The notes: generated by a model from the letters alone, not told the origin. A stretch of 64,000 bases of DNA from Amoebidium appalachense (GCA_963693365.1 CAVNZM010000010.1:9176001-9240000); one strand, 5' to 3'. Positions 26,637 to 60,500 are shown, numbered from the stretch's first letter. Numbers and translations: made by a program.

Positions 26637-26900
26637 TTAGCACCCGTGGACATGTAGCATCCCGCCAAGCAGGTCAATAATTTGCAGCCCTGGACCGTGT
26701 ATGCAGTGATTGGCCATCATTTTTGTTGCATTCCATACTTGATCTGATTGGCTAGCCGTCTGGAGGAGGGCAAACACATTTTGATAGATGGAAAGCCTTA
26801 TCACCTCCGTGATTGAGCCCTTCTGCCAGCAGCTGAGCAGGGTCCACATTAGTACGTGCCCAGCCTCCAGTTGATAGCTGTGCGTGCACGGCACATACAC
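26637..26900 (-). CDS. Hypothetical - strand exon, up to 87 codons
   Basis: A repeat-free open frame ends in a stop at 26637-26639. Its translation contains EVIRLSIYQNVFALLQTASQ and HGPGLQIIDLLGGM, a normal hydrophobic/polar pattern. It is bounded upstream (right) by a very long (GT)n tract, which on the - strand is (CA)n as commonly found before acceptors here. It could be a terminal exon, but no partner exon was found. Function unknown. Confidence 0.28.
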   Translation of the reverse strand: MYVPCTHSYQLEAGHVLMWTLLSCWQKGSITEVIRLSIYQNVFALLQTASQSDQVWNATKMMANHCIHGPGLQIIDLLGGMLHVHGC

Positions 26901-26954
26901 ATAGATGCGCTCTGCGGGTTTTAGTATCTAGATCTGTGGGCCAGTGTGTTTGTG

Positions 26955-27640
<686 letters not shown>

Positions 27641-27974
27641 CGTAACGATGTGGCAATATTTTATGATCACAAGCATTATAATTCGAGTCGAGCAGAACCA
27701 GTACCCGTCCGGCTGCCGATAAGCTGCCGGTATAATAAACACGTGTCCTCAGAGTCTCGGATCACCCGGCAAAATGCCTTTGCAATTGGGCACGGGGTTC
27801 GTCCTCGCTTGCTAGCCGTGAGAAAACGGGGGGCCGGATGACCATCATGGGAGTTCTTTTCTTCCTGGGCTGAGTGGTGGTGGTGGTGGTGTGTGTGTGT
27901 GTGCATGTGTGCGTGTGTGTGTGTATGTGTATGTGTGTGTGTATGCTTTGATGAGGAGGGAGGGGGGGGGGGGG

Positions 27975-28005
<31 letters not shown>

Positions 28006-28301
28006 ATATGATAATAATAAGAACAAATTCAATAGGGATCACGGGAACGAAAAGTTGAACCCGTGCGTGTGGATGAAAGTGGTGTACATGTCCGATCATG
28101 TCGGTGCGGTAGACCTGGGACGTCTGTGTCGTATACGCTACTGCATGAACTTTGATTTTATAGTCTCAGAAGCTTAGGTCCACGTGGGTATATTATCTAA
28201 CAAGAGCCTGACAGCCTGACTCAGTAACAACGGGATATACGTATATGTCTGAGCTAGAGAGGATCGAGACATGGGTCATCCTCGCCCTGCAGCTGATCGC
28301 C

Positions 28302-28341
<40 letters not shown>

Positions 28342-30380
28342 CGGTGTACCCGGCCATTGAGGCGGATGTGCGTCTCTGCGGTGTGTGTGTGGGTGTGTGC
28401 AGCGCTCGCCTGATCATGAGGGGGTGGGGGTTCGGGGTGGGGTCCTTCTATGTTTGCATATCTTCAACTGTAAAGATATACATGGCGGCTCAGGCAGTGA
28501 CATAAAAAAATATGAAATAATAATAAATATTAGTATTGTACAGTATTATCCTGCAGATTCTATTAACCTCTCGAGGACCGTAAATTTCACGAGATCGACA
28601 TCTAGTCAACTCACATCGACACGAGTCAGTTTGTGCTCCAATGTGAGCATAAAGTTGTTAGGAACTAGCCAAATAAAAATAGCACGGGATTAGATTATAC
28701 ACTTATCCTTCGTCTTATGCAAAAAAACATCGAACTTTACTCTGATAACGGTACCTTGTATATGTTGGGGTAACTACAAAGGGTGTTTGCCGGCTTCACG
28801 AGTCAATGACGACATCGATAAAATGCTGTCAATGCAATCTTCTGATTGGTCCATTGTGAAAATGGCTCCAAATGGCAGAACATGATTGGCCGGCTCAGTC
28901 GACACAACTCCAAGATTCTCTCAAAATCTCGAAAGCCACTTCAGAAACAGATATAAAAGTATACGAAATAATGATATTTTCCCCTAGCCATCTTAATAAA
29001 GTGTGTAGGTAAGACATATACCTGTCGGCATATGCAATTTATTTGAGCTTTTTCTATCGATTTTGAGCTGTTGTTTAGGTCCCAACCGGGACCCGGTTGA
29101 ATCAATTAGGCCGGTCCTCAACAGGTTAAAGATCAGTCGACCTTTATAATGCTATCTCGTACTAATTGACACATATGAAATACATACACCAATCAAATGC
29201 GACCAAATATTCCGCTTCAATTTGCTATGTGTCACGAGGCGACATGCGCCAACTTTTGCGCAACGCAAAGCCTTCAACGGCCTGCCGTTGCAAAAGGATC
29301 TTTTTATTTTTATTTTTTTGCCCCTCGAAACACAGCGGTCTTGCGCACTCACACCTCGAGGTTATCTTTTAAAACAAACAATAGAAACAAGGGAACAGGT
29401 GATGCTATTCAAGAATGGAGAGCGCGACCGGCCGAACAGCCCAGGAGCATGAGGCTAACGCTGTTTGTGCAAGGCGGCTTCAGAAACACACCCACAAACA
29501 CGCACACAATCACATTCACCCTCTAACCAGGCTATTTCTCGGAGTTCTGCCCGAAGCCTATTGGGTTGCCAAGGGCATATGTACAAGTGTGATGCTTGAA
29601 AGATGGGTGATATTTATTCGTTAGCACTCAAACAGTTGGGGGCCTTCGCGTCCACACATCCACTTAAAAGCTCGACGTCGGTACCCTCTCACACATACAC
29701 ACGAATATGCACACGCATATACACTGTGTGACGTCAACACATACACAGCACACACACAGACACACGTTCAGCTGTGTACGTGTGTTTGTGTTTGTGTGTG
29801 TGTGTGTGTGTGTGTGGGTGTGTGTGTGTGGGTGTGTGTGTGTGTCTGTGTTCGTGTGTGTGTGTTTGTGTGCAGATGTGTGCATGCGCGTGTGCGCACA
29901 AATGTCCGTGTGTGCGCACGCGACGGGCACGCTTTTGCACGTTTGTGCAAGTGTCCGTGTACCACAGGTGTGTACGTACCTGTGATTGCGTGGACGCATG
30001 TGGTTATTAAGTTAGTGAATCATTCCAACCGCAGTGCATGCATGTATAATTATGTTCATACAATCACATCAAGGAATGCACAAGTACTGATTTGAACCAC
30101 GAAAAGGACAGCTTCATGTAGCTACTGTTTTCTTTGTACGCCATAATTCCGTCTGTGTTCAAAAACTGAAATTCACAAGCATGACCAAGAAGTAAGAGTA
30201 AGTGGTAACGTGTGCTAATATGTGTGGAAAATACCATGGTGGGTGAGTGTGGTTGTTTGTGTGTGTGTGTAGGTTGGGAAAGAGGGGGTGGTGTATAGAA
30301 AGAGTAACAGCCTACGGTAGAAAGTACACATTCACGACGGACAATTGCAACTCATCACACATAAAGAGTATGCCTCGTAT
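27641..30380. other. Gene-poor spacer
   Basis: Contains (GT)n into poly-G (27890-28006), poly-C (28304-28340) and (GT)n (29780-29870) separated by AT-richer unique sequence (28500-29200). Short frames occur but none shows a family signature or credible exon borders. Confidence 0.5.
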
Positions 30381-30386
30381 ATATGT

Positions 30387-30387
<1 letters not shown>

Positions 30388-30426
<39 letters not shown>
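30388..30426. repeat. Poly-G, about 39 G
   Basis: Uninterrupted G run in spacer DNA. Confidence 0.95.
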
Positions 30427-30427
<1 letters not shown>

Positions 30428-30807
30428 CATCATGGCCATGGTTGCCCATCCGCTCAGGGCCTGACGTCTCAGTGGGCTGTGTAATTATGTAATGACTGGT
30501 GCACATGCAAGTGTGTAAGAAGCACTGTGGGAGGCGGTGGGGAGGTGCACTGTGGCACTTTGCCACAGTAAGCCAACCGTTTTTTGCTTTTCCAGTTAGA
30601 CTATGTACACGTGCACGTGCAGGTCTGTAGGTTATTTTCTGTGTGTGTGTGTGTGCGCGTGTGTGTGTCACGAGTGTGTGTGTGTGTGTGTGTGTACGTG
30701 GGTACACATGTCATAATGGTGCACGTGAGTGGTAGTCGTGGTGTGTGCCCGGTGTGTTCGCGCACGCACGTGCATGCACTACATCACGGGGCATATGTAC
30801 ACACAGG

Positions 30808-30966
30808 GGGGGGGGGGGGGTTGAATGTTGAATGTGTAACACGGTACGAAGTACGCATACAATATGAGAAGCATGGTGCAGGACACATGCAAAGGCAAAC
30901 ATTCAAGTATGCAACATCATCCATGCGCACAGTATGCGTCATAAGCAGAGCCCATCCTCAGGGGGT
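30808..30966 (+). repeat. Dispersed repeat family, copy 1
   Basis: Begins at poly-G then TTGAATG, and contains ACGGTACGAAGTACGCATAC, GAAGCATGGTGCAGGACACA and GCAAACATTCAAGTATGCAA, ending near CCCATCCTCAGGG. Very close to the copy at 57585-57735 on the other strand. Confidence 0.85.
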
Positions 30967-31204
30967 TGCTAACTGAGTAAACAGGACCAGAACACTAACG
31001 AGAAGGATTGCATTCTAGGACAACCCAAAACCTGGTGACACAGACTTAGAGGCCACCGTGAGGGAACAGCAGGGATGGATCGCTCACGAGATTGCAGGGC
31101 CAAAAAAAAATGCGGCCAGGAAGGGTGTTGTGGTGTCGAATTGTGTTGGGAAGATGTTCAGAAGGTGTAGGTTTGATTCTGAGAAGGCCGGGGGGGGGGG
31201 GGGG

Positions 31205-31382
31205 GGGAGGGGGGAGGGGTTTGAATGCGTCATAAAGTACGAAAAAAGGGGGGGTTAAAAAGCGGAACATGGTACGAAGTACAAGAACACGCTGAGAAAC
31301 ACGGTGAAGGACACAGGCAAAAGCAAACATTCAGGTATGCAACATCAGCAACGTGCGCAGTGTGCAAAATGAGGAACTCAGG
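31205..31382 (+). repeat. Dispersed repeat family, copy 2 (diverged)
   Basis: Poly-G and GGTTTGAATGCG, then a body with ATGGTACGAAGTAC and AGCAAACATTCAGGTATGCA, matching copies 1 and 3 with more substitutions. Immediately upstream (about 31130-31190) is a stretch with GTAGGTTTGATTCTGAG, reminiscent of a pol III B box. Confidence 0.7.
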
Positions 31383-31539
31383 AAACGGGGCTTCTAGGCC
31401 CCCCCGTCGATACCTAAGTCGATACTTCCCTGGCTAACATACCACACCAGTCGAAAAAAATGAAGCCCCCCGGAAGAAAAGTAGGAAAGCGGTTAAGAGA
31501 GACCGCATGTGCATGGGAGAGAGGATGGTGAGTGAGTAA

Positions 31540-31737
31540 GAAGAGATAGAGGGAGTGAGGGAGTGAAGGGGGGGGGGGGGGGGGGGGGTGGAGATAGAGA
31601 GAGGAGAGAGAGAGAGGGAGGGAGGGAGGGAGAGAGGGAGAGTGGAGAGAGAAGAGGGAGAGAGAGAGAGTGTGTGTGTGTGTGTTTGAATGTGTGTGCA
31701 TGCGCGTGTATGCCATGTTGAGTGTGAAGAGAGAAAA

Positions 31738-31771
<34 letters not shown>

Positions 31772-32161
31772 CTCCCGTAATGGGGGGGAAGCGAGAGAGA
31801 GAACGGAGGAGGAAGGAGGGAGGGAGGGAGAGGACGGAGGGGAGGGGAGGGGGGGGGGGGGGGAGGGGGGCAGCCGAGGGGGGAGGGAAGGGGGTAAGAG
31901 AAGGGAGGATAAGAGGGAAAGAGAGAGGCCAAGTGTGCATGTGAGAGCAGACGGTGCTGAGTGAAACGGGGGGGAGGGGGGGGGGGGGGGAGTGATAACA
32001 GAGAGAGGGGGGGGGGGGGGGGGGGAGAGAAAAGGGGGTAAGAGAAGGGAGAATAAGAGGGAAAGAGAGAGACCGTGTGTGCACGTGGAGAGAGGGAGGG
32101 GGGTAGGGAGGGAGGGAAGAAGGGAGGGAGGGAGGGAGGGAGGGAGGGAGGGAGGGAGGGA

Positions 32162-32240
<79 letters not shown>

Positions 32241-32333
32241 GGAGAGATGGGGGGGGGAGGGGAGGGAGGGAGGGAGGGAGGGAGGGAGGGAGGGAGGGAG
32301 GGAGGGGGAGAGGGAGAGGGAGAGGGAGAGGGG

Positions 32334-32401
<68 letters not shown>

Positions 32402-32410
32402 ACAAGCATA
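31540..32410. repeat. Long purine (GA/GGGA/poly-G) tract
   Basis: Almost 900 bases of nearly pure purine on the + strand: (GA)n, (GGGA)n and poly-G runs with a few T/C islands. Translations (Arg/Glu, Leu/Ser, Pro) are repeat artefacts. Such mirror-like tracts can form triplex DNA. Confidence 0.95.
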
Positions 32411-32505
32411 GCCTAAAAACAAACCGAGCTCCACAACCTTTGCTCATGCATGGAGAGAGGGTGGGAGGATGGGAAAGATGGGAATGGGGAAGAACCGTGT
32501 GTGTG

Positions 32506-32507
<2 letters not shown>

Positions 32508-32550
<43 letters not shown>

Positions 32551-32566
32551 TGGTGGTGGTGGTGGT

Positions 32567-32618
<52 letters not shown>

Positions 32619-32810
32619 GGGGGCAAGGGGGTTTCATCGCGATAAAATGTTTTGGGCCATGATGTCATGGTTACAGAGCAAAAGCACGTGACTTGCAAAT
32701 GGAGTCGGAGGCTTAAGGGAATTTCTTGACCGATGTGAGCGGCCGCAAGAGGCGACAAAAAAGATAAATAAAAAAAAGGAAAACCAAAATGGGTGGGTGG
32801 GTGGGTGGGT

Positions 32811-32843
<33 letters not shown>

Positions 32844-32975
32844 GTAGAGCACAAAAGTTGAAAGTTGGAAGATTGGGATTACTTAAACGTGTGCAGTAGG
32901 TGTTGGTAATAACGAAAAAAGAAAGAGGGGGGGGGGGGGGGGGAGGGGGGAGTAATTCGATTCAGCGATTCACAA

Positions 32976-33011
<36 letters not shown>
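32508..33011. repeat. (GT)n-(GTG)n-poly-G and two more poly-G blocks
   Basis: (GT)n grades into (GTG)n and then about 50 G (32508-32617). (GGGT)n grades into poly-G at 32790-32842. Poly-G lies at 32928-32950 and 32979-33011. Confidence 0.93.
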
Positions 33012-33089
33012 CTCCTACCCTGAACCATAGTGTCAGAATGAGAACCACTTTGGTACTGCTGAAATGGTAACCGGCTGGCATCGGAATAG

Positions 33090-33260
33090 GAGGTCGAGCA
33101 TGGCTCAGTGGTTTGTAACGTGTGCTCTTGGTAAGGACACAACTCAGGGCTCTACTCATCTGCTCTACTCCGTATGCTCCAGGTCACCTTCCAAAGTTTG
33201 GGTGACTCTGGATGGCTCCCAGCCACCAACTCGCAAAATTTCTACCATCCTAACACTATG
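33090..33260 (+). other. Possible tRNA-derived SINE remnant
   Basis: TGGCTCAGTGG at 33101-33111 fits the pol III A-box pattern and is followed by a tRNA-like GCTCTTGGTAAGGACACAAC. No good B box or cloverleaf is present, so this is at most a decayed tRNA-derived repeat. Confidence 0.25.
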
Positions 33261-33269
33261 AGCTGAAAA

Positions 33270-34050
33270 TAATGAGCCCTGGAACGTTTCGCCTCAAGTG
33301 TAAGATATGGAAAAGACACGTGTCAACTCTATGTTAGCAACGGTTCCGTGCAAAATAAACAAAACATGAAACGTTGCAATTGGCCCATTGAGTCCACTGT
33401 TAGTGTTGGAGCGCAACGCTGTAGCGGCGCCAACGTGCGGCAACACTGAACTGCTCACTGCCCGCAATGCGCGATTGGCAGAATCGACTTGCGCAAGCAT
33501 GATATCAGGGTCTCTGCCACCCAGCAAGATAGCATTCTGGTCTTTACTTCAAACTGTGAACGGTGCGTTTGCGGTTTGCTTCCTTTTTTTTTGTTTGCTT
33601 TCTGCTTTTTCGTAAGATTTGATCAATTTGAGATTAACCAATCAATCGCGTCGTTATTCAAAGGACCTGGGCAAATAGAGATCTGTTTAACAATACGCAT
33701 GATAATAAACCAATTGAAGAGCACGTTGAGTCTGACCTTCAGGTGTTGTCTCTTTCGGGCGCGCTATGCGTCGCTCTGGCTGGCACGTATTTACTGACTG
33801 TCCCTTACCGGCGCACGATCTAAAAATATTTTTCACAGTCATTAGCGGCACATGACCAGTTGCTTGCGTGGCGATATACGCAGGACCCTTGAAAAATAAG
33901 AGCTACTTTCTGAGGTAGCTGGCTGGCGCTATGATGCCTGTGACTGACGCTCATTAGCATCCAAGATAAGCAAATCGCCACGCGTTACTGAACCGGCTAC
34001 TTTGGCGCTTATATTGTGACAGTTCCGACCGTCGGTCAGATCTGGCAGCC
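33270..34050. other. Spacer upstream of the S28 peptidase gene
   Basis: Repeat-poor sequence of ordinary composition. Open frames of 75-102 codons exist but I recognise nothing and see no exon borders worth defending. Confidence 0.4.
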
Positions 34051-34053
34051 ATT

Positions 34054-34058
34054 TATAA
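34054..34058 (+). promoter_or_regulatory. TATA-like box of the S28 peptidase gene
   Basis: TATAA within ATTTATAAGG, 63 bases before the ATG at 34117. The EGF/DUF642 gene has the same TATAAGG word 61 bases before its ATG. Confidence 0.5.
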
Positions 34059-34116
34059 GGCATGCCCGCAACCGCAGGCAGGCATCAGTGACTGCACTGA
34101 GCACGGCCCAGCCAAC

Positions 34117-40757
<6,641 letters not shown>

Positions 40758-41116
40758 ACGTGGGAGAGAGCAATGGCTTAGGTGGGGCCTGGGTGGTGTG
40801 GTGGTGAGATTGAAATGGATAACTGAGGTCGGGTACTGGGTGGTGTGCGGTGTGGTGGCTGAGATTACAGATTACAATGGACAGTACGTCTTACGTGTGG
40901 CCTGCAGCCTCAGGATGTCCCTAGCTAATGGAATTTCAGTATGGGCTTAGGCCATTTCGGGCAACTTGATGGTGCGGTATCTTGAAACAATTATGGACCT
41001 CAACCCCCCCCCCCCCCCCCCTCTCCCCGGCGCCCCGGAGTATTTGATGGACAGGGTATGTGATGCATATATGTGCTCACAGGTGAATCAAGAATGCTTG
41101 TCGGATGCAGTTGCAT

Positions 41117-41147
<31 letters not shown>

Positions 41148-41833
41148 TCCTCCCCTCCCTCCTCCTCCTCCTCCTCCCTCCCTCCCTCCCTCCCTCACCA
41201 ACACCACCACCACCGTGACCAACACCACCACCGGGTCACATCCACACTGAATTAAAAACAAAGCAAAAAAAAAAGACTAGCCTGAAGAAAGAAATCCGAG
41301 CCTGGTGATTGTTTTGGTGGCGGTGGCATCGATGATATCCGTATATGTACGATAAAATAAGTTGTGGTGATGTCCGTGTATCAACGAATAAATAAGTTGT
41401 GGTGATATCCGTGTATCTGCGATAAACTCAGTTGCGGTGCACGTTACTGTGACAGAGCCTTTAGACACTTGGGGGGGGGGGGGGGGGGGGGGGAGGGGGC
41501 TTGTAGAGAGACAGGGAGGATGGGGGGCGTGGGGCAAGGCTCTGTCAGTGAGAGAAAAAGGGTAAGAAAAAGTGTACACTCGGCAAACATTTTCACCCCC
41601 GTGTATCGAGGGAGTGAGCGTGTATGTGTACATGGCACTGCTCCTATGCCACCGACTGTGTGTGTGGTGTGCCTGTGTACACTGCCGAAGGTGGGAATGC
41701 TCGTTGTAAATCATGTATGCGTTTGAGTGGACAGCCTGAGCTGTGCTGTGGTTTGTGCGTGTGCTTGGCTTATGCGAGTGCACACCTTGCCAATGTGGCT
41801 GTGTGGGTGTTCAAGACGTTTTTGATTTCGGAT
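40758..41833. other. Spacer with C-rich and G-rich tracts
   Basis: No gene recognised. Holds poly-C (41005-41022), C/T-rich (41118-41197), poly-G (41470-41493) and a degenerate GTGATATCCGTGTATCTGCG-type repeat (41330-41446) related to 59140-59640. Confidence 0.5.
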
Positions 41834-42112
41834 ACGGGGAGGGGGGTAGCAGTTATTGAGGGAGTGGAGCATGATTGCAGCTGTTACCCCATCAAAAATA
41901 ACCAAACTCTAACGCACCATTTTTGGCAGGTGGCCATGGCTGACTACTATGACAAAAGGGCAAGTTTTGTCACCTTGCTGCCTAACTTTTTTGGCTGCGG
42001 CTCTGCCCGCTTCTTTCTACAAAACAATACAGTAAAAATCATAAAAAGCTCTCAAGAAGTAGCATACAACTGCTTTATTACCAAAAAAAGAAGCGCTTTC
42101 TGGGGAGGATAG
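41834..42112 (+). CDS. Unrecognised open frame next to the foldback element
   Basis: About 93 codons contain AMADYYDKRASFVTLLPNFF and, near the end, ITKKRSAFWGG before a stop. The composition is protein-like, and it contains FWQ|VAMAD where a GGCAG acceptor could fall at 41932. It does not fit as the last exon of the S28 gene (phase mismatch and no family similarity). It may be a decayed mobile-element fragment or an orphan exon. No function is assigned. Confidence 0.25.
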   Translation, partial: TGRGVAVIEGVEHDCSCYPIKNNQTLTHHFWQVAMADYYDKRASFVTLLPNFFGCGSARFFLQNNTVKIIKSSQEVAYNCFITKKRSAFWGG

Positions 42113-42228
42113 CATTGCAACAAATTCAGCCGAAATGGCACTATGCGGCTCTATATTAGTTAGATCTTTCACAATAGTTTGCATTCCTGAGCAGCAGTAG
42201 ACTCAGAAAAATGGATCCTGTACAAACG

Positions 42229-42673
42229 ACAGAAGTCTTAAGTTATTTTTCCCTGGCGCTCAGAAGAACCTTTCGACATAAAACACACGGGTAGGTGGTG
42301 TATAAGAAGCTGGTATTAGTACTAGAATTCATTTTTCCCTGGCGCTCAGAAGAACCTTTCGACAGTAAAACACACGGGTAGGTGGTGTATAAGAAGCTGG
42401 TATTAGTACTAGAATTCTAGTACTAGTACTAGAATTCTAGTACTAGAATTCTAGTACTAATACCAGCTTCTTATACACCACCTACCCGTGTGTTTTACTG
42501 TCGAAAGGTTCTTCCTTTCGACAGTAAAACACACGGGTAGGTGGTGTATAAGAAGCTGGTATTAGTACTAGAATTCTAGTACTAATACCAGCTTCTTATA
42601 CACCACCTACCCGTGTGTTTTACTGTCGAAAGGTTCTTCTGAGCGCCAGGGAAAAATAACTTAAGACTTCTGT
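42229..42673. mobile_element. Nested foldback element, 445 bp
   Basis: Outer arms of about 100 bp are inverted repeats starting ACAGAAGTCTTAAGTTATTT and running through CCCTGGCGCTCAGAAGAACC, TTTCGACA and AAGAAGCTGGTATTAGTACT. The left arm lacks one G (GACATAAAAC for GACAGTAAAAC). Inside are further partial copies in alternating orientation, so the whole is a palindrome of palindromes with several GAATTC centres. No target duplication or transposase is seen. Either a foldback transposon or a palindrome amplified by template switching. Confidence 0.8.
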
Positions 42674-43620
42674 TAGTCTAGAATGATTCGCCAAACTCCA
42701 TATACACATTCCCTTCCCCAATAAAACACATTCCGGAATCCCCCGTCATCAATAGATGAAAATATACTGTAGCACCTTGTTAATCCAATATTTATCTCGA
42801 GAGTGGTTAGATAAACAGTATACGCTACATGGCAACTACACTTGAGGTAAAATTCCTCCGTCGATTATATATTTGCCCCAGTATGAAGTTATTTAGAAGC
42901 TGTGCGTCACTAGTTACCTAAAGACACAGTCCACAGATGTATACACACAGACAGAAAACAGATATCCAGAGATCAGAGGAAAAGAGATGGCAAAAACGAC
43001 TTGGATAAAAGTTTTCGAATTACGCTTTACTAAATTACTATTTCGGTATCAAAAGTAGGATATATTTACGCAGCCTTCATACTAAAGTTTAGCTCGAGAA
43101 GGCTGCAAGGCAACATAGCCTGTGTTTTTTATTTATTTTTTATTTTTTATTTTTTTCAATATGACTTCATTGAAGAACTCTTCAAACCGTGTGTCATATT
43201 AATCTTGTGCCATAATACTGAGTCAGTGGGGCTGCGGTTATTTATAGCGTGTGGGCGTGAAAGTTCTTTGATAGCCTCGGTGAAGAAGCTCTTTGCAATT
43301 CCCACGCAATCAGCCCACTGAGACTGGCCGTACTTGGGTTTCTATTGCAACGTACCAGGGGATACACAACCGAGTGTTTGCTATCGACACACCGTTACCA
43401 GACAAACTGTACAGTACTACGACAACCACTGATAAGTCTAAAAAAACTAGTGTCTGGGACCTGTGGGTGACTTGGTAAGTTACTGAGGGTAACTAGTAGT
43501 GCACGTGACTGCTCGAGAGCCGTGGCACTTGTGCTCTGTGCCGCCACGGTTCGAATCGAACAGGGCCCATGCCAAACGGTTTGCCTATGCCATGTGTTGA
43601 GTCAAATCAGACCGTATGAA
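42674..43620. other. Spacer upstream of the EGF/DUF642 gene
   Basis: AT-richer, repeat-poor DNA. A 61-codon frame at 43293-43478 is present but unrecognised. GGTTCGAATCG near 43549 looks like a pol III B box without a tRNA fold. Confidence 0.4.
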
Positions 43621-43626
43621 CACTAA

Positions 43627-43631
43627 TATAA
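43627..43631 (+). promoter_or_regulatory. TATA-like box of the EGF/DUF642 gene
   Basis: TATAA within AATATAAGG, 61 bases before the ATG at 43688. Confidence 0.5.
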
Positions 43632-43687
43632 GGCTACCAAACAAGCCTTAGGCACTGTAGCAATACACAACTACATAGACTGCAAGT

Positions 43688-58283
<14,596 letters not shown>

Positions 58284-59130
58284 TCGAATTATGCTGTAGT
58301 ATGAGCACAAAAACTAGATGTATGAAACTTTGTGCCCAATCAAAGAAACAAAGCCCTTGAAGTGCATGGCGTTGAATTCTGAAGATATCTAAGTAAAGTT
58401 GAATTGAAACCTGCTGAACCGCACTACTACTAATAGTTATTAAAACGGTTACTATCCATAATGATTAATTTCATCGCGAGATATATTTCGATTAAAAGGC
58501 CTGCTTATTTGCTTGTAAATTCACAGTTTGAGGTTTCGACTCCGCAAGGAAGCAGTAAGTATCTGGATCTGTTATCAACCACAGAAATTCAAAGGCCCCT
58601 CCAACTTGAACTGCATGCTTTCCAAGCCCTCTTGTTGGCAGTACGAGCCCATACTTGGATATTTGGAGTTCTGAAGTTTAATTACTTAGTTTAATTAAAG
58701 TACCGTGTTGAATATATGGAATATCTGGATGTCCTACCTGCTTTGAAAAAGAAATCGGGGATGGGGGAGCGGGGAGTGGGTGTGTGTGTGGGGGAAGGGG
58801 GGGGGGGGGGGGGGGGGGGGGACGGGCTTTCACATCATTTCGAACCTGGGGAAACATTTCCACCCAAGTCTTTGAAACAAATGTCCGACACATGTATGTA
58901 CACTGTGACGACCAATTGAAGGGTGTGGGTTGCATGTCCAGAGTCTTTTGACCATCAACCCGGGTCCAGCAACTGAAACAAATGGAGAGAGGCGGTTTTT
59001 CTTTTTTTGTAACTGTTTTTAATTTGGGGTGGGGGAAGAGGGGAGGGGGAGGGGGGGAGGGGAGATAGAGAGGGCGATTCATCTTTCATTTATATGCTAA
59101 CAACATAACTCGGTTTCGGGGATTCTTGAG
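58284..59130. other. Spacer downstream of the EGF/DUF642 gene
   Basis: AT-richer sequence with a poly-G (58799-58821) and G-rich run (59028-59062). A 77-codon frame at 58461-58694 is unrecognised. Confidence 0.4.
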
Positions 59131-59139
59131 ATCAGTGCA

Positions 59140-59640
59140 TTTCTACGATATAACGAGTTGTACATGCGGTGATACCTGACAGTGTGTACCTGCGATATAT
59201 TAGGTTGTGGTGATATCCGTATATCTACAATGTAATAAGTTGTGCATGTGGTGATAGGGGGGTTTACACACTTTTTATTGCGTGGACATTGCCGGAGGCC
59301 CAGCCACATTCGACGGCCTACTGCGTTTTCCAGCACAGCCAGTCCTGTATACCTGCGATCTAATAAAGTTGTGGTGATCTCCGTATATCTACGATATATA
59401 ATAAGTTGTGCATGTGGTGATACCTGTATACTTAAGCTTGCGATAAGTTGTGGTGTTTTGCGTATATCTACGATTCAATAACTCGCGGTGATAGCGGTAT
59501 ATCTACAATACAATAAGTTGTGGTGATATCCGTATATCTACGATGATCCAAGTCGCAGTGATACCAGTATTTCTCAGATATATCAATTGCAGTGATGTTC
59601 GTATATCTACGACGTAATAAATCGCCGTACATCTACATAC
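59140..59640. repeat. Degenerate repeat around GTGGTGATATCCGTATATCT
   Basis: About ten imperfect units with AATAAGTTGTGGTGATATCC and GTATATCTACGAT words. The same words occur at 41330-41446. Confidence 0.75.
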
Positions 59641-60009
59641 GATACACACACTCACGGGCACGGGCACGGGCACAGACGTGTGCACACAGTACCGTGCGTG
59701 TCTGCATTGAAGACTACGCTTTTACTGTACACGTGCTATACAGTGGAGATCTAATAAGTATAAGGTGGCATCGTTTGCATGCCCAAACAACACACACACA
59801 CACACCAGTCTAAACGGTCATGTATCGCCAAATGTAGTTTGATAGGCCACATAATACCGCAACACACACACGTCACATTCACAACAGACACCCAGAAAGA
59901 TAGCCTACCTAAAAATTACAACATCATTGATTTTATACTAAACACGCGAAACTACGATCTGTTTATTAGATGTATTGATTGGCTTGAGAAACACATCATT
60001 ACAAAACTC
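59641..60009. other. Spacer, nothing recognised
   Basis: Short CACGGG and CA runs, otherwise unique AT-rich sequence. No gene seen. Confidence 0.4.
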
Positions 60010-60182
<173 letters not shown>

Positions 60183-60500
60183 GGGGAACCCCAACTAATT
60201 GATTTTTTTTAGTCTTTATGGTGCCTCGTAGAGAGAGTAACACGTGTAAACCCTGATATATAATCATCACCCGACAGCTATGTACGTGATCGTGATATAC
60301 CGCTGAGGGGATATTCCGAGCAAACCCCCCCCATAGCTGAGACTGGTCTCTCTTTGCCTCGAGTAAACAGCGTAAACCCCCACACTGAAGACTCTACTGT
60401 TCTTGGACGGTGTCTTACAGGTCTCGACGGAGATCAGAGCAGAAGAGGATGGCCCTCCCCATGATTCTTGTGTGTGCACGTGCTGTGTGTGGGTGTATGT

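Noticed and set aside
31414-32447. Leu/Ser/Pro-rich proteins of over 300 codons on the - strand
   Set aside because: They are translations of the long polypurine/polypyrimidine tract.
41933-42112. Last exon of the S28 peptidase
   Set aside because: The preceding donor at 40630 leaves phase 1 while this frame needs phase 0, and the sequence does not resemble an S28 C-terminus. Reading through to the stop at 40757 fits better.
43500-43580. tRNA gene suggested by GGTTCGAATCG
   Set aside because: The arms around the B-box-like word do not pair, and no acceptor stem or anticodon arm can be drawn.
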